NCBI RefSeq assembly: GCF_028473665.1
Contig: NZ_CP098774.1
Location: 2,852,001 to 2,916,000 of the forward strand
Reading direction: 5' to 3'
DNA from: Sphingomonas sp. QA11
Lineage (GTDB): Bacteria > Pseudomonadota > Alphaproteobacteria > Sphingomonadales > Sphingomonadaceae
DNA length: 64,000 nucleotides
Shown here: positions 43,638-52,504 of the stretch, piece by piece
How positions within the stretch are numbered: position 1 is the stretch's first letter
Layout of the letters: each line of letters starts with the position of its first letter
The notes under the pieces: model-generated
Told to the model about the DNA's origin: nothing
Databases searched by the model: none
The model's input: only the letters and a program-made list of their open reading frames with translations
Made by a program: the position numbers and the translations under genes

Positions 43638-45956
43638 TCAGAAGTCCTTCCGCAGCAACAGACCCGCATAGCGCTGGTCGTCACGCGGGACGAAGCGCAC
43701 CGTACCGGCGGCGCTGCCATTGCCCAGGAAGCTGGAATAATGCGTGTTCGTGATGTTCTTCACATAAGCGCGCACCTGCCAGCCCGACTTGCCGGACAGC
43801 ACCGCCACGCTGGCGTTCCAGATCGCATAGGCAGGCTCGATCGTGTTGGCCGTTTCAGACAGCGAATATTGGGTCTTGCTGCGGAACGAAAGATCGCTCT
43901 GGAGTTCCAGGTTAAGCGCATCGGTCACCGGGAAGCGATAGGCCGCATTGCCGTAGAGCTTGACCTTGGGCGCGAACGGCAGGGGCTTCCCGTTGATGTT
44001 GCAGCTCACCGCGGCGCCGACCGGGCAATTGAAATTCACCACCTTGGCGTCAGTGTAGGCAGCTGACAGGTCGACCGTGAAACCGCGGATCGGGCGAAGC
44101 GTCACATCGGCCTCCGCGCCGCGCGACCTGACCGAGCCTGCGTTGATCAGGCGCGTCACCTGCAACCCGCCGACCGTATCGGCGAAGTTCGCCTGATAGC
44201 CTTCGAAGCTCGTCGAATAGACCGCCAGCGCGTAGCTGAAGCTCCGGTCCGACGTATTGCCCTTGATCCCGGCTTCATAGGAATTCGAGGTCTCGGGCTG
44301 GAGCGGCACCTCGTCGAGCGGCAGGACCGTGGTGCCGACGAGCTGCGAGCGCATGTTGAAATAGACGTTGTAGCCCGGCCCCTTGTAGCCGCGCGAATAG
44401 GTGAAATAGGTCTGCGCGTTCTTGCCTAGGTCGAGCTGGAGGCCGAGCCGGTAGCTGTCGCCGCGCCTGCTCGTTGAGCCGGTCGCATTGTGGTAGCCGC
44501 GAATGCCCGGTCGATCGACCGACGGCGCCGCGGCCCCGAGATTGTTCGGGTCGTTGGTCGAGGTCCGGACATGATAGAAATCGACATCGTCCCAGGTCGA
44601 GCGGTAACCGGCGATGCCCCGGAAGAAGCTGGTGAAGTTCAGATTGGCCTCGCCGAACAGCGCGTAATTGTTGTTGGTGACACCGTAGTTGGCCACGCCC
44701 ACCGTGGTCAGCGGTCCCGGCAATGTCGTGATCGTACGCTGGTAGCGCTCATCGGTATCGGCATGGAGGTAATAGGCACCGAGAACATAGTCGATGAAGC
44801 CTCGCTTCGGCGAGGTCAGCCGCAGTTCCTGCGAGAACTGGCGCGAGTTCACGTCGCCGAAATCCTCGCCCTGCGGGAAGCCGACCGCCAGCGTCGAGAT
44901 GCCGTCGAAATCCTGATGCTGATGGTTCAGCCATTTGCGATAGGCCGTGATCGAGGTGACATGATAATCGCCAAGCGCAAGTTCCCCGGTCAGCGACACG
45001 CCGAAATTCTTGTCGCGAACATCCGAATCGAAGTTCGACGCGATGGTGCGATTGTCCCGTGAGGGCACCACACCGGCCCCGGCGAGCAGCCCGGCGAGCG
45101 CTGCCGAGTTGGTGACGACATTGGTCGGATACGCCGTCTGCGATGTGGACGCGTAGATCGCGGTCGGCACGGTATCGCGCGATTGGAGATAGTCGCCGAT
45201 GACCGTGAACTTCAGGTCGTCGTTCGGCGTGAAGATCAGCTTGCCGCGGCCGCCATAGCGTTCGAACCCGTTCACCTCATGACCGTTGGTGAGGTTGCGG
45301 ACGTTTCCGTCCCATTTGGTGTAGAGGCCGCCGATCAGGGCCTGGAGCTTGCCGGGGATGAGCGCGCCGGAAACACCGGCCTTCACGCGATATTCCTCAT
45401 CGGTCGTGATGCCGGCCTCGCCGAACGCGCTGAACTGGTCGGTCGGATTCCGCGTCACGATGTTGACGACGCCGGCCGACGCGTTCTTGCCGAACAAGGT
45501 ACCCTGCGGCCCGCGCAGCACCTCGACCCGCTCGACCTCACCCAGATCGAGCGTCGACTGACCCGGGCGAGTCAGCACGACCCCGTCGAGCACGGTGGAG
45601 ACCGACGGCTCGACGCCGGGCGAGGTCGTGATGGTGCCGACGCCGCGGATGAAGATGGTGCGATCCTTGTTCGACGCACCCGTACGGAACTCGACCGATG
45701 GCACCGAGGTCGCGATCGACTGGAGATTGTTCAACTGGCGGCTGGCGAGCGATTCACCGCTGATCGCCGTGATGGCGATGGGAACGTCCCTGACCGCTTC
45801 GGAACGATAGCGCGCCGTCACGACGATCTCGTCGTCCTTGCTTTCATCGGGGGCGGCCGGTTCCGGCGCTGATTGCGCCCAGGCCATGTTCGGCGCCAGC
45901 GCGCTGCTCGTCGCGAGCAGCATGAATGCGATAAATTTCGAGCGCCTGCTGGTCAT
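43638..45956 (-). CDS. TonB-dependent receptor in the sulfur island
   Basis: 772 residues: signal peptide (ends NMAWAQ), TonB-box region DEIVVTARYRSEAVRDVPIAIT, plug motifs (VPSVEFRTG, TIFIRGVGT, LRGPQGTLFGKNASAGVVNIVTRNP) and a barrel ending LLRKDF. It lies between the sulfatase gene and an MFS-PhyH-monooxygenase operon, and box G is 43 bp upstream of its start. It probably imports a sulfate ester or sulfonate. Sphingomonad-type receptor with no STN domain. Confidence 0.92.
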   Translation of the reverse strand: MTSRRSKFIAFMLLATSSALAPNMAWAQSAPEPAAPDESKDDEIVVTARYRSEAVRDVPIAITAISGESLASRQLNNLQSIATSVPSVEFRTGASNKDRTIFIRGVGTITTSPGVEPSVSTVLDGVVLTRPGQSTLDLGEVERVEVLRGPQGTLFGKNASAGVVNIVTRNPTDQFSAFGEAGITTDEEYRVKAGVSGALIPGKLQALIGGLYTKWDGNVRNLTNGHEVNGFERYGGRGKLIFTPNDDLKFTVIGDYLQSRDTVPTAIYASTSQTAYPTNVVTNSAALAGLLAGAGVVPSRDNRTIASNFDSDVRDKNFGVSLTGELALGDYHVTSITAYRKWLNHQHQDFDGISTLAVGFPQGEDFGDVNSRQFSQELRLTSPKRGFIDYVLGAYYLHADTDERYQRTITTLPGPLTTVGVANYGVTNNNYALFGEANLNFTSFFRGIAGYRSTWDDVDFYHVRTSTNDPNNLGAAAPSVDRPGIRGYHNATGSTSRRGDSYRLGLQLDLGKNAQTYFTYSRGYKGPGYNVYFNMRSQLVGTTVLPLDEVPLQPETSNSYEAGIKGNTSDRSFSYALAVYSTSFEGYQANFADTVGGLQVTRLINAGSVRSRGAEADVTLRPIRGFTVDLSAAYTDAKVVNFNCPVGAAVSCNINGKPLPFAPKVKLYGNAAYRFPVTDALNLELQSDLSFRSKTQYSLSETANTIEPAYAIWNASVAVLSGKSGWQVRAYVKNITNTHYSSFLGNGSAAGTVRFVPRDDQRYAGLLLRKDF

Positions 45957-45998
45957 CGATCTACCCTCTTTATGTCAGTCCCTGTGGGGTGGCGTATA

Positions 45999-46017
45999 AT
46001 CCACCGATTTGGTGGGA
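45999..46017. promoter_or_regulatory. Rrf2-type box G (TonB receptor)
   Basis: ATCCACCGATTTGGTGGGA, a dyad with CCACC/GGTGG arms, 43 bp upstream of the receptor start, in the 106-bp gap after the MFS gene. Confidence 0.65.
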
Positions 46018-46062
46018 AAAGAAAGTTTTCCTTCCCCACCCTGTAGTCTCGGGTGCGCCCGG

Positions 46063-47307
46063 TCAGACGCCGGGCTGCATCACCGACGGGCCGACCCGCC
46101 GAATGCGCGGCAGCAGCAAATGAATCCAGCCAAGCGCCAGGAGATAGGCGACGCTGGCGAAGGCGAAGAGCGGCCCGTAGCCAAGCCCGGCCGCAAGGAC
46201 GAGGCCGGCGATCTTCGCGATCGCCATGCCACCGAGATTGCCGCAAAAAGCCCCGAAGCTGGTGACCCTGCCAACTTTCGCGTGCGGCGTCACATCGGCA
46301 ATCAGGGCGAACACGCTGGTCGAGAAACCCTGATGCCCGGCCAGCGCCAGGGCGAGCAGCGCGACCGCCGGCCCATAGGCGTCGACGTGCAGCGCGAGCG
46401 GGATCGGCGCCACGCACAGCGCGGAGGCGAACATCACGCTCTTGCGCACCCGGTTCTCGGTCCAGCCACGCCCGAGCAGCGCGCTGGAGGCAGCTCCGGC
46501 CACGAGCGAACCGAGCGCGGCGCCGGTATAGGCAATCGCGAGCGGCGGCCCAAGCGCGGTGCCGCTCAGGCCGAACTGGCGATTGAAGAAGTCCGGCATC
46601 CAGAAGAGCATGAGCCACCAGGTCGAATCCGACAGGATCTTGCCCACCGCGATCGCCCAGGTGCGCCGCTCGGTGAGGATCGGCCCATAGGTCTCGACCG
46701 GCGTGTCGCCTCCGGGCGCGACCTCCGGCTCGGCGCCGAACCTCACGCCGCGGGTCGCCAGCAGCCAGACGCCCGCCCACAGCAATCCCGCCACGCCCGC
46801 GGCGACGAACGCGGCGCGCCAGCCCCATGTGACGGCGACGGCCGGGATGAACAGGGGCGTGATGATGGCCCCGATGCTGTTGATTCCATTCGTCAAGCCG
46901 AAGCCGAGCGAGCGAAGCCGTGGCGGGAAGATCGTCGCGATCGTCTTGATCCCGCTCGGGGTGCCCATTGCCTCGGTCGCGCCGAGCGCCACCCGGCACA
47001 GGATGAACTGGGTGAATCCGCTGGCCCAGCCGTGCAGCATCGCCGACACGCTCCAGGCCGCGACCCCGACCGGGTTCGCCCATTTCACGCCGAGCCGGTC
47101 GACGATCGCACCGGTGAACAGGAAGGCAATGGCGGCCGCGCCCTGAAACCAGGCAGCCAGCGTGCCATAGTCGTTGTCCGACCAATGAAGATCAGCGCTG
47201 ATGACCGGCTTGAGGATCGAGATGATCTGCCGGTCGACCAGGTTGAGGATACCCGCCGTGAGGATCAGCGCGAACAGCAGCCAGCGGCGGCGCGGCGACA
47301 TCGTCAC
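46063..47307 (-). CDS. MFS transporter, anion:cation symporter type
   Basis: 414 residues, 12 predicted helices. The N-terminal RRWLLFALILTAGILNLVDRQIIS and the loop ATEAMGTPSG are typical of the phthalate/hexuronate (ACS) MFS group, which import organic anions. It overlaps the PhyH dioxygenase gene upstream (4 bp), so both are cotranslated. Within this island it may carry an organosulfur acid across the inner membrane. Confidence 0.88.
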   Translation of the reverse strand: MTMSPRRRWLLFALILTAGILNLVDRQIISILKPVISADLHWSDNDYGTLAAWFQGAAAIAFLFTGAIVDRLGVKWANPVGVAAWSVSAMLHGWASGFTQFILCRVALGATEAMGTPSGIKTIATIFPPRLRSLGFGLTNGINSIGAIITPLFIPAVAVTWGWRAAFVAAGVAGLLWAGVWLLATRGVRFGAEPEVAPGGDTPVETYGPILTERRTWAIAVGKILSDSTWWLMLFWMPDFFNRQFGLSGTALGPPLAIAYTGAALGSLVAGAASSALLGRGWTENRVRKSVMFASALCVAPIPLALHVDAYGPAVALLALALAGHQGFSTSVFALIADVTPHAKVGRVTSFGAFCGNLGGMAIAKIAGLVLAAGLGYGPLFAFASVAYLLALGWIHLLLPRIRRVGPSVMQPGV

Positions 47308-48065
47308 GCGACGGTGACCTGCTCGCCATTCTGGAGGATCCGGATCGCATTGCGCCGAAGCTGGCGCGTGCCAGGGTTGAGCATCGCCTCCGCGGTATAT
47401 TGCGCGAGATAGACCCGCCTCGGCGCCGTGCTGAGATTCGCGCCGGTGGCGTGGAGCAGGAGGCTGGAGAAGGCCACCACGCTGCCGGCAGGCACTTCGA
47501 TCGCAAGGCCTTCCTCGCCGGTCGCGACCGCGAGATCATTGGTCGCGGCCTGCCGGTCATGAGTGCGGATGCCATCCAGATGGCTCCCCGGGATGACGCG
47601 TACCGTGCCGTTCTCGATCGTCGTGTCGTCGAGCGGGCACCAGCAGGTGAGATAGGGCAGATGATCCGCCGGCCCGCCATTGCCAACGACATAGCCGGAA
47701 TCCTGGTGCCAGCTGAAGGCGAGACCCCGATCCGGCCCCTTCACGACATATTGGTCGAAGAAGAAATAGGCGTCGGGTCCAAGCGTTGCCCGGCATATCT
47801 GCGCCATCGTCCGGCTGAACAGCATCCGGCGGAGCGACGGCTGCTCGCGCTGGCATTCATTCGCGAAATAGCGGGTCCCGCGGTGGCTCAGCCCGAGCGC
47901 ATCGACCCCCGCCGCATCCATCCGGGCATTCTCGCGCGCGACGAAATGGTCGCATTCCTCGCGCAGCAGATCCAGCAGATCGCCCGCGAGGATGCCGGGA
48001 AACACCGCATAGCCCTCACGCGCAAAACCACCGGCCTGTGCCGCTATCGCCTGATCTGTCTCCAT
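47304..48065 (-). CDS. Phytanoyl-CoA dioxygenase (PhyH)-family Fe(II)/2-oxoglutarate oxygenase
   Basis: 253 residues. Fe ligands are visible as H-x-D in FSWHQDSGYV and the distal His in LLLHATGANLS; the 2-oxoglutarate Arg is probably in APRRVYLAQY. PhyH enzymes hydroxylate small molecules; related oxygenases release sulfite or sulfate from organosulfur compounds by hydroxylating the adjacent carbon. It lies between an SsuD-like monooxygenase and the MFS gene in one strand-consistent group. Substrate unknown. Confidence 0.87.
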   Translation of the reverse strand: METDQAIAAQAGGFAREGYAVFPGILAGDLLDLLREECDHFVARENARMDAAGVDALGLSHRGTRYFANECQREQPSLRRMLFSRTMAQICRATLGPDAYFFFDQYVVKGPDRGLAFSWHQDSGYVVGNGGPADHLPYLTCWCPLDDTTIENGTVRVIPGSHLDGIRTHDRQAATNDLAVATGEEGLAIEVPAGSVVAFSSLLLHATGANLSTAPRRVYLAQYTAEAMLNPGTRQLRRNAIRILQNGEQVTVA

Positions 48066-48127
48066 GGGGCGAGGCTATGCCGGGGGCCGGGTGTTGGCCA
48101 GCCCAGTTTTTCTATGGATCGGATCGC

Positions 48128-49210
48128 CTATGCTATGACCAGCGGGCCGTGATCGAGGCGCGGCAGGACGTGCCGGGCGAACAGGTCAGCCTCGGCGCCG
48201 TGCGGATAGCCCGACAGGATGAACGCCTCGATGCCGAGCGCCCGATATGCCTCAAGCTTGGCGAGCACCTGGTCCGGATCGCCGACGATCGCCGCGCCGC
48301 ATCCCGACCGTGCCCGCCCGATGCCGGTCCAGAGATTGTCCTCGGCATAGCCCTCGCCGCCCGCCGTCTCGCGCAGTTCGGCCTGGCGCCGCACGCCCGC
48401 GGACTGGGAATCGAGCGACTTCGCCCTGATCGCCGCGCCGGCCGCGTCGTCGAGCCGCGAGAGGAGCCGGTCCGCCGCGTCCCGCGCCGCAGCCTCGGTC
48501 TCGCGCACCACGACATGAACGCGATATCCGAAGCGGAGGCTGCGGCCGGCCTTGTCGGCGCGGGCCCGCAGGTCGGCGATCGTCTCGCGCACGGCTTCCA
48601 TCCGGTCCGGCCACATCAGATAGACGTCAGCCCCCTTCGCGGCGGCCTCGCGCGCATCTTCCGACAGGCCGCCGAAATAGAAAGCCGGCGAGCGGCCCGA
48701 AACCGTGCCGACGCGTGGCGGATCAAGCTTGAGCTTCCAGAAGTCGCCGTCATGATCGAGCGGCCGTCCGTCGAGCAGCGTGCGCAGGATATGCATCGCT
48801 TCCACGGTGCGCGCGTAGCGCGGGGCACTCGCGAGCGTTTCGCCGGGCAGGTCGCTGGAGATGATATTGATCGTCAGGCGTCCCTGCCCGCTCGCATCGG
48901 CGCCGAGGATGCGATCGATGGTTGCGATCTGCCGCGCAAGCTGCGGCGGCCAGCTCTCGCCGATCCGCACCGCCATGAGCAGCCGGATGCGACGGACGAG
49001 CACGGCGATCGCCGCGGCAAAAGCCGTGGTGTCGATGCCGAGCGCATAGCCCGACGGCAGCAGGACATTGTCGAAACCACCGCTCTCGGCCTGAAGCACG
49101 ATGTCGCGGCAATGCTCCCAGCTCGACTGGAGCTTCGGGTCGGGCACGCCGAGATATTCATAATCATCGTCGCACAGCGCCGAGAACCAGCTGACTTCGC
49201 AAGCATTCAT
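48128..49210 (-). CDS. LLM-class flavin monooxygenase, SsuD-like paralogue
   Basis: 360 residues from the ATG at 49208-49210, which overlaps the stop of the aldo/keto reductase gene (ATGA) and so fixes the start. SsuD-like features: the N-terminal SWFSALCDDDYEYLG, LTINIISSDLPGE, VHVVVRETEAAARDA, and the closing LSGYPHGAEADLF. Likely an FMNH2-dependent desulfonating monooxygenase with a substrate range different from the ssuD product at 35447. Cotranscribed with the aldo/keto reductase, which could reduce the aldehyde that such a reaction yields. Confidence 0.9.
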   Translation of the reverse strand: MNACEVSWFSALCDDDYEYLGVPDPKLQSSWEHCRDIVLQAESGGFDNVLLPSGYALGIDTTAFAAAIAVLVRRIRLLMAVRIGESWPPQLARQIATIDRILGADASGQGRLTINIISSDLPGETLASAPRYARTVEAMHILRTLLDGRPLDHDGDFWKLKLDPPRVGTVSGRSPAFYFGGLSEDAREAAAKGADVYLMWPDRMEAVRETIADLRARADKAGRSLRFGYRVHVVVRETEAAARDAADRLLSRLDDAAGAAIRAKSLDSQSAGVRRQAELRETAGGEGYAEDNLWTGIGRARSGCGAAIVGDPDQVLAKLEAYRALGIEAFILSGYPHGAEADLFARHVLPRLDHGPLVIA

Positions 49211-50094
49211 GGCAGGCGTTCTCCGATGGAGGCTTCGAGCACGGCGTACCATTCGGCACGTGTCCATTCGACCTTGAACGCGTCGCATGCTTCCCGGATG
49301 CGCGCCGGCGTCTGGCTGCCGACGATCGGGATCACGGTCGCCGGGTGCTCCATCAGCCAGGAATACGCGGCAGCGCTCGACGAAACACCGAATTTCCTTC
49401 CCTGCGCCGCAAGCAGGCCCCCGACCGGACCGTCAGCCGCGCCGAGGCGCCCACCGCCGAGCGGCGACCAGGCCAGGACCGCCAGATCATGCGCCATCGC
49501 CTGGTCGACAACACCGTCCCACAGCGGCGCCGTGCGCAGCGCGGAAAATTCCGGCTGGATCGACGCGAGGGGGACCGAAAGAAAGGCGACTAGCGCCGAA
49601 ACCTGGGAAGCCGTGAAGTTCGAAACGCCGATCGCCCGAACCTTGCCCGACTGGACCATCCGCTCCAGCGTGCGGGCGGTTTCCTGCGGATGGGCCAGGA
49701 GATCGGGCCGATGGATCTGCCAGAGATCGACCTGATCGACACCAAGCCTGCGGAGCGAGGCATCGAGGGCCGATTCGAGATAGGACGGGCTCGAATCATA
49801 AGGGACGCCCGGCACGATCCCGCCCTTGGTGGCGAGGACCATCCGGGCACGCAGTTCGGGCGCGTCGGCGAGCACGCGGCCGAGCAGCGCTTCGGCCGTG
49901 CCGAAGCCGGCGCCGTCGGCGCCATAGATGTCGGCCGTATCGAACAGGGTGATGCCCGAATCGAGCGCTGATTCGACGAGCGCCCGGGCGGCAAGGACAT
50001 CATCGCCCTTGAACCGCCACATGCCCCATGCCAGCGGGGAGACGGAAATCCCGCTCTTGCCGAGCGGGCGCGATTCAGAAGGGCGTGTAAGCAT
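49207..50094 (-). CDS. Aldo/keto reductase
   Basis: 295 residues. The AKR fold has catalytic D and Y in LFDTADIYG, K in LATKGG and H in WQIHRPD. Cofactor-binding VSNFTASQ and the C-terminal VGSQTPARI are present. It reduces aldehydes or ketones with NADPH; product aldehydes of the adjacent flavin monooxygenase are plausible substrates. Its ATG (50092-50094) is only 28 bp from the start of the divergent Gfo/Idh gene. Confidence 0.92.
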   Translation of the reverse strand: MLTRPSESRPLGKSGISVSPLAWGMWRFKGDDVLAARALVESALDSGITLFDTADIYGADGAGFGTAEALLGRVLADAPELRARMVLATKGGIVPGVPYDSSPSYLESALDASLRRLGVDQVDLWQIHRPDLLAHPQETARTLERMVQSGKVRAIGVSNFTASQVSALVAFLSVPLASIQPEFSALRTAPLWDGVVDQAMAHDLAVLAWSPLGGGRLGAADGPVGGLLAAQGRKFGVSSSAAAYSWLMEHPATVIPIVGSQTPARIREACDAFKVEWTRAEWYAVLEASIGERLP

Positions 50095-50122
50095 GCGCGC
50101 TCATGGCACAAGGGACGACAAG

Positions 50123-51205
50123 GTGGGAGAGCTTATCCGCTACGGAATCGTCGGCACCGGAATGATGGGGTGCGAGCATATCCGGAACATCCGGTTGCTG
50201 CCCGGCGCCCGGATAACGGCGATTGCCGACCCGGTCGAAACGTCGCTTGGCTGGGCCGACGCATCGCTCGGCGATGCGCGGCCCCAGCGCTTTCGTTCGG
50301 CAGCGGAACTGGCGGAGAAAGGCGAGGTCGACGCGGTGGTGATCGCCTCGCCCAACAACACGCACCGCGATACCATCGCCCCCCTGTTCGATCGCGGTAT
50401 CGCGATCCTGTGCGAAAAGCCGCTGGCGACGACGATCGAGGATGCCCGGTGGATCGCCGACCGCGCGGCCAGCCATTCGGCCCCCGTCTGGACCGGCATG
50501 GAATATCGCTACATGCCGCCGGTCGCGCGCTTCATCGCCGATGTCCATGGCGGACGTATCGGCCGCCTGCAGATGCTGGCGATGCGCGAGCACCGCTTCC
50601 CCTTCCTCGTCAAGGTCGGGGACTGGAACCGTTTCTCGCGGAATACCGGCGGCACGATGGTCGAGAAATGCTGTCATTTCTTCGACCTGATGCGCCTGAT
50701 CGTTCAGGCCGAACCGGTACGCGTCTTCTGTTCCGGCGCAATGGACGTCAATCACCGCGACGAGCTTTATGGCCGCGAGCGGCCCGACATCATCGACAAC
50801 AGCTATACCGTGGTCGATTTCTCCAACGGCGTTCGCGCCCTGCTCGATCTGTGCATGTTCGCTGACGGCGCCGAGCACCAGGAGGAGATCGTGGCGACCG
50901 GCGATACCGCCCGGCTCGACGTCATCGTCCCGCCCGGCGACATCATCTTCTCGCCGCGCGTCGGCTTCCGCGCGGAAAAGGCCGTCGTTCGCGAGGCAAT
51001 CGCGGTGGACGAGGCAGCGATGGCAGCCGGATCGCATCACGGTGCCACCTTCCATCAGCACGAGGCTTTCGCGCGGGCGGTTCGGGGCGAAGGCCCTGTC
51101 GAGGTGACCGCCGATGACGGCCTGCGCGCGGTGGCGATCGGCGTCGCCGCGGAGATCAGCGCCCGTGAACATCGCGTCGTCGAGATGTCCGAACTCGGCA
51201 TGTGA
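50123..51205 (+). CDS. Gfo/Idh/MocA family oxidoreductase
   Basis: About 360 residues from the GTG at 50123 (RBS AAGGGA); the ATG at 50093 is also in frame but would overlap the divergent AKR start codon. N-terminal Rossmann motif YGIVGTGMMG and the family's LCEKPLA catalytic-lysine motif, then the C-terminal alpha/beta domain. NAD(P)-dependent oxidation or reduction of a sugar or cyclitol-like compound. It might process the carbon skeleton of a desulfonated sugar such as a sulfoquinovose product, but nothing in the sequence proves this. Convergent with the dipeptidase gene, 29 bp away. Confidence 0.9.
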   Translation: MGELIRYGIVGTGMMGCEHIRNIRLLPGARITAIADPVETSLGWADASLGDARPQRFRSAAELAEKGEVDAVVIASPNNTHRDTIAPLFDRGIAILCEKPLATTIEDARWIADRAASHSAPVWTGMEYRYMPPVARFIADVHGGRIGRLQMLAMREHRFPFLVKVGDWNRFSRNTGGTMVEKCCHFFDLMRLIVQAEPVRVFCSGAMDVNHRDELYGRERPDIIDNSYTVVDFSNGVRALLDLCMFADGAEHQEEIVATGDTARLDVIVPPGDIIFSPRVGFRAEKAVVREAIAVDEAAMAAGSHHGATFHQHEAFARAVRGEGPVEVTADDGLRAVAIGVAAEISAREHRVVEMSELGM

Positions 51206-51234
51206 CAGCGCGCGCCGGGCCGAGTGCGCCGGCG

Positions 51235-52467
51235 CTAGCTGGCCCTCGCCGCTTCCGCCGCGCCCAGGACGCGCAGGAAATTGCCGCCCCAGATCGCCTT
51301 GATCTGCGCTTCGTCATAGCCGCGCCTGACCAGCTCGCGGGTGACATTGAGCGCATCGGCCTCGCTGTCGAAGCCGATGACCCCCGATCCATGGTTGAAG
51401 TCGGAGCCGATGCCGACATGCTGCCAGCCGATCCGCTTCGCGATATAGTCGATATGATCGACGAACTCGGCCAGCGTGCCGCGTGACTGGGCAGCACCGA
51501 CCTCATCGATGAACGCGTCCTGTCGTTCGTGGGAAAGGCTGCTTGCGTCGTCGCTGGGGCCCTTGAACGTCGCCGGCAATCCATAGCGTGCACGGACCTC
51601 GGCAATCCGGCGCAGGCTGTCGGCGTCCTGCTTGTGAAGATAGGGGGAAAAGGGCGTGACCTGCACCACGCCGCCATTGGCCTTGATCGCATCGAGCTCC
51701 GCATCCGACAGGTTGCGTGTGTTGTCGATGAGCCCGCGCGCATTTGAATGGGTGGCGACGACCGGCGCGCGAGTCAGGTCCAGTGTCTGCAGCAAGGCCC
51801 TGGTCGAGAGCTGCGAGACGTCGATCAATGCGCCCAGGTCGTTGAGCCGTTTGACCCCTTGGCGACCGAGCGGAGACAGCCCCCCATTCACGCTTTCGGG
51901 TTCGTTCCAGGGACGCGACGAATCAGCGAAATCATTGTGTCCGGCATGGTTGAAGGCGAACACGCGCACGCCGGCCTTGTAGAAGGCATCGAGCTGCGAA
52001 AGATCGCTGCCGATCGACCGGGCGTTCTGGAAGCCGATGATCACGGCGACCTTTCCCGCGCGGTGCAACCGTTCGACGTCACCGGCGTCGAGCGCCAGGC
52101 CGATACGGCCGGGATCGTCGGCGACAAACGCCTTGATCCAGGCAAGCTTCGCATCGGCTTCCTTGCGCGCCGCGGCCACACCCGCTGCGTCGCGCGGGCC
52201 CGGGCCCACCGCCACCGCCAGCACCACCGCATCCACCCCGCCCGCGATCAGGCGTTTCAGATCGGTCCGGGAGCCGCCATCAGGCAGGAAATAACGTTTC
52301 GGTGTCGACGGGAGCAGGACGTCCGCATGGCTGTCGAGCGTCAACACTCGACGATGAATCCCGGCCGCCCGGTCCCCGGCCGCCTTGTCGTCGCCAGCGG
52401 ATTGAGCATTCCCCGGCGCTGCAAGGGAAAGTCCGGCGAGGATGGTCAGTTTCAGCAAATGCTTCAT
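51235..52467 (-). CDS. Membrane dipeptidase (peptidase M19, renal dipeptidase family)
   Basis: 410 residues from the ATG at 52465-52467, opening a signal peptide (ends GNAQSA). Binuclear zinc ligands: H-x-D in LDSHADVLLP, Glu and His in the central part, THSNARGL and GIGSDFNHGSG. M19 enzymes cleave dipeptides including Cys-Gly from glutathione breakdown. It follows cysE copy 2 by 37 bp, probably in the same operon under box H, which supports a cysteine-scavenging role. Confidence 0.9.
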   Translation of the reverse strand: MKHLLKLTILAGLSLAAPGNAQSAGDDKAAGDRAAGIHRRVLTLDSHADVLLPSTPKRYFLPDGGSRTDLKRLIAGGVDAVVLAVAVGPGPRDAAGVAAARKEADAKLAWIKAFVADDPGRIGLALDAGDVERLHRAGKVAVIIGFQNARSIGSDLSQLDAFYKAGVRVFAFNHAGHNDFADSSRPWNEPESVNGGLSPLGRQGVKRLNDLGALIDVSQLSTRALLQTLDLTRAPVVATHSNARGLIDNTRNLSDAELDAIKANGGVVQVTPFSPYLHKQDADSLRRIAEVRARYGLPATFKGPSDDASSLSHERQDAFIDEVGAAQSRGTLAEFVDHIDYIAKRIGWQHVGIGSDFNHGSGVIGFDSEADALNVTRELVRRGYDEAQIKAIWGGNFLRVLGAAEAARAS

Positions 52468-52504
52468 GCGCCTTTTCCTTTTCCAATCGCGACGGTTGTC
52501 CGGG

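Noticed and set aside
46009..47412. Long plus-strand frame across the MFS gene, and a second minus-strand frame over it
   Set aside because: Both are alternative frames of the 414-aa transporter with its 12 helices. The products are low-complexity Arg/Gly/Glu-rich.
48038..49735. 565-codon plus-strand frame opposite the SsuD-like and aldo/keto reductase genes
   Set aside because: Antisense shadow of two genes with clear motifs and an overlapping ATGA junction.
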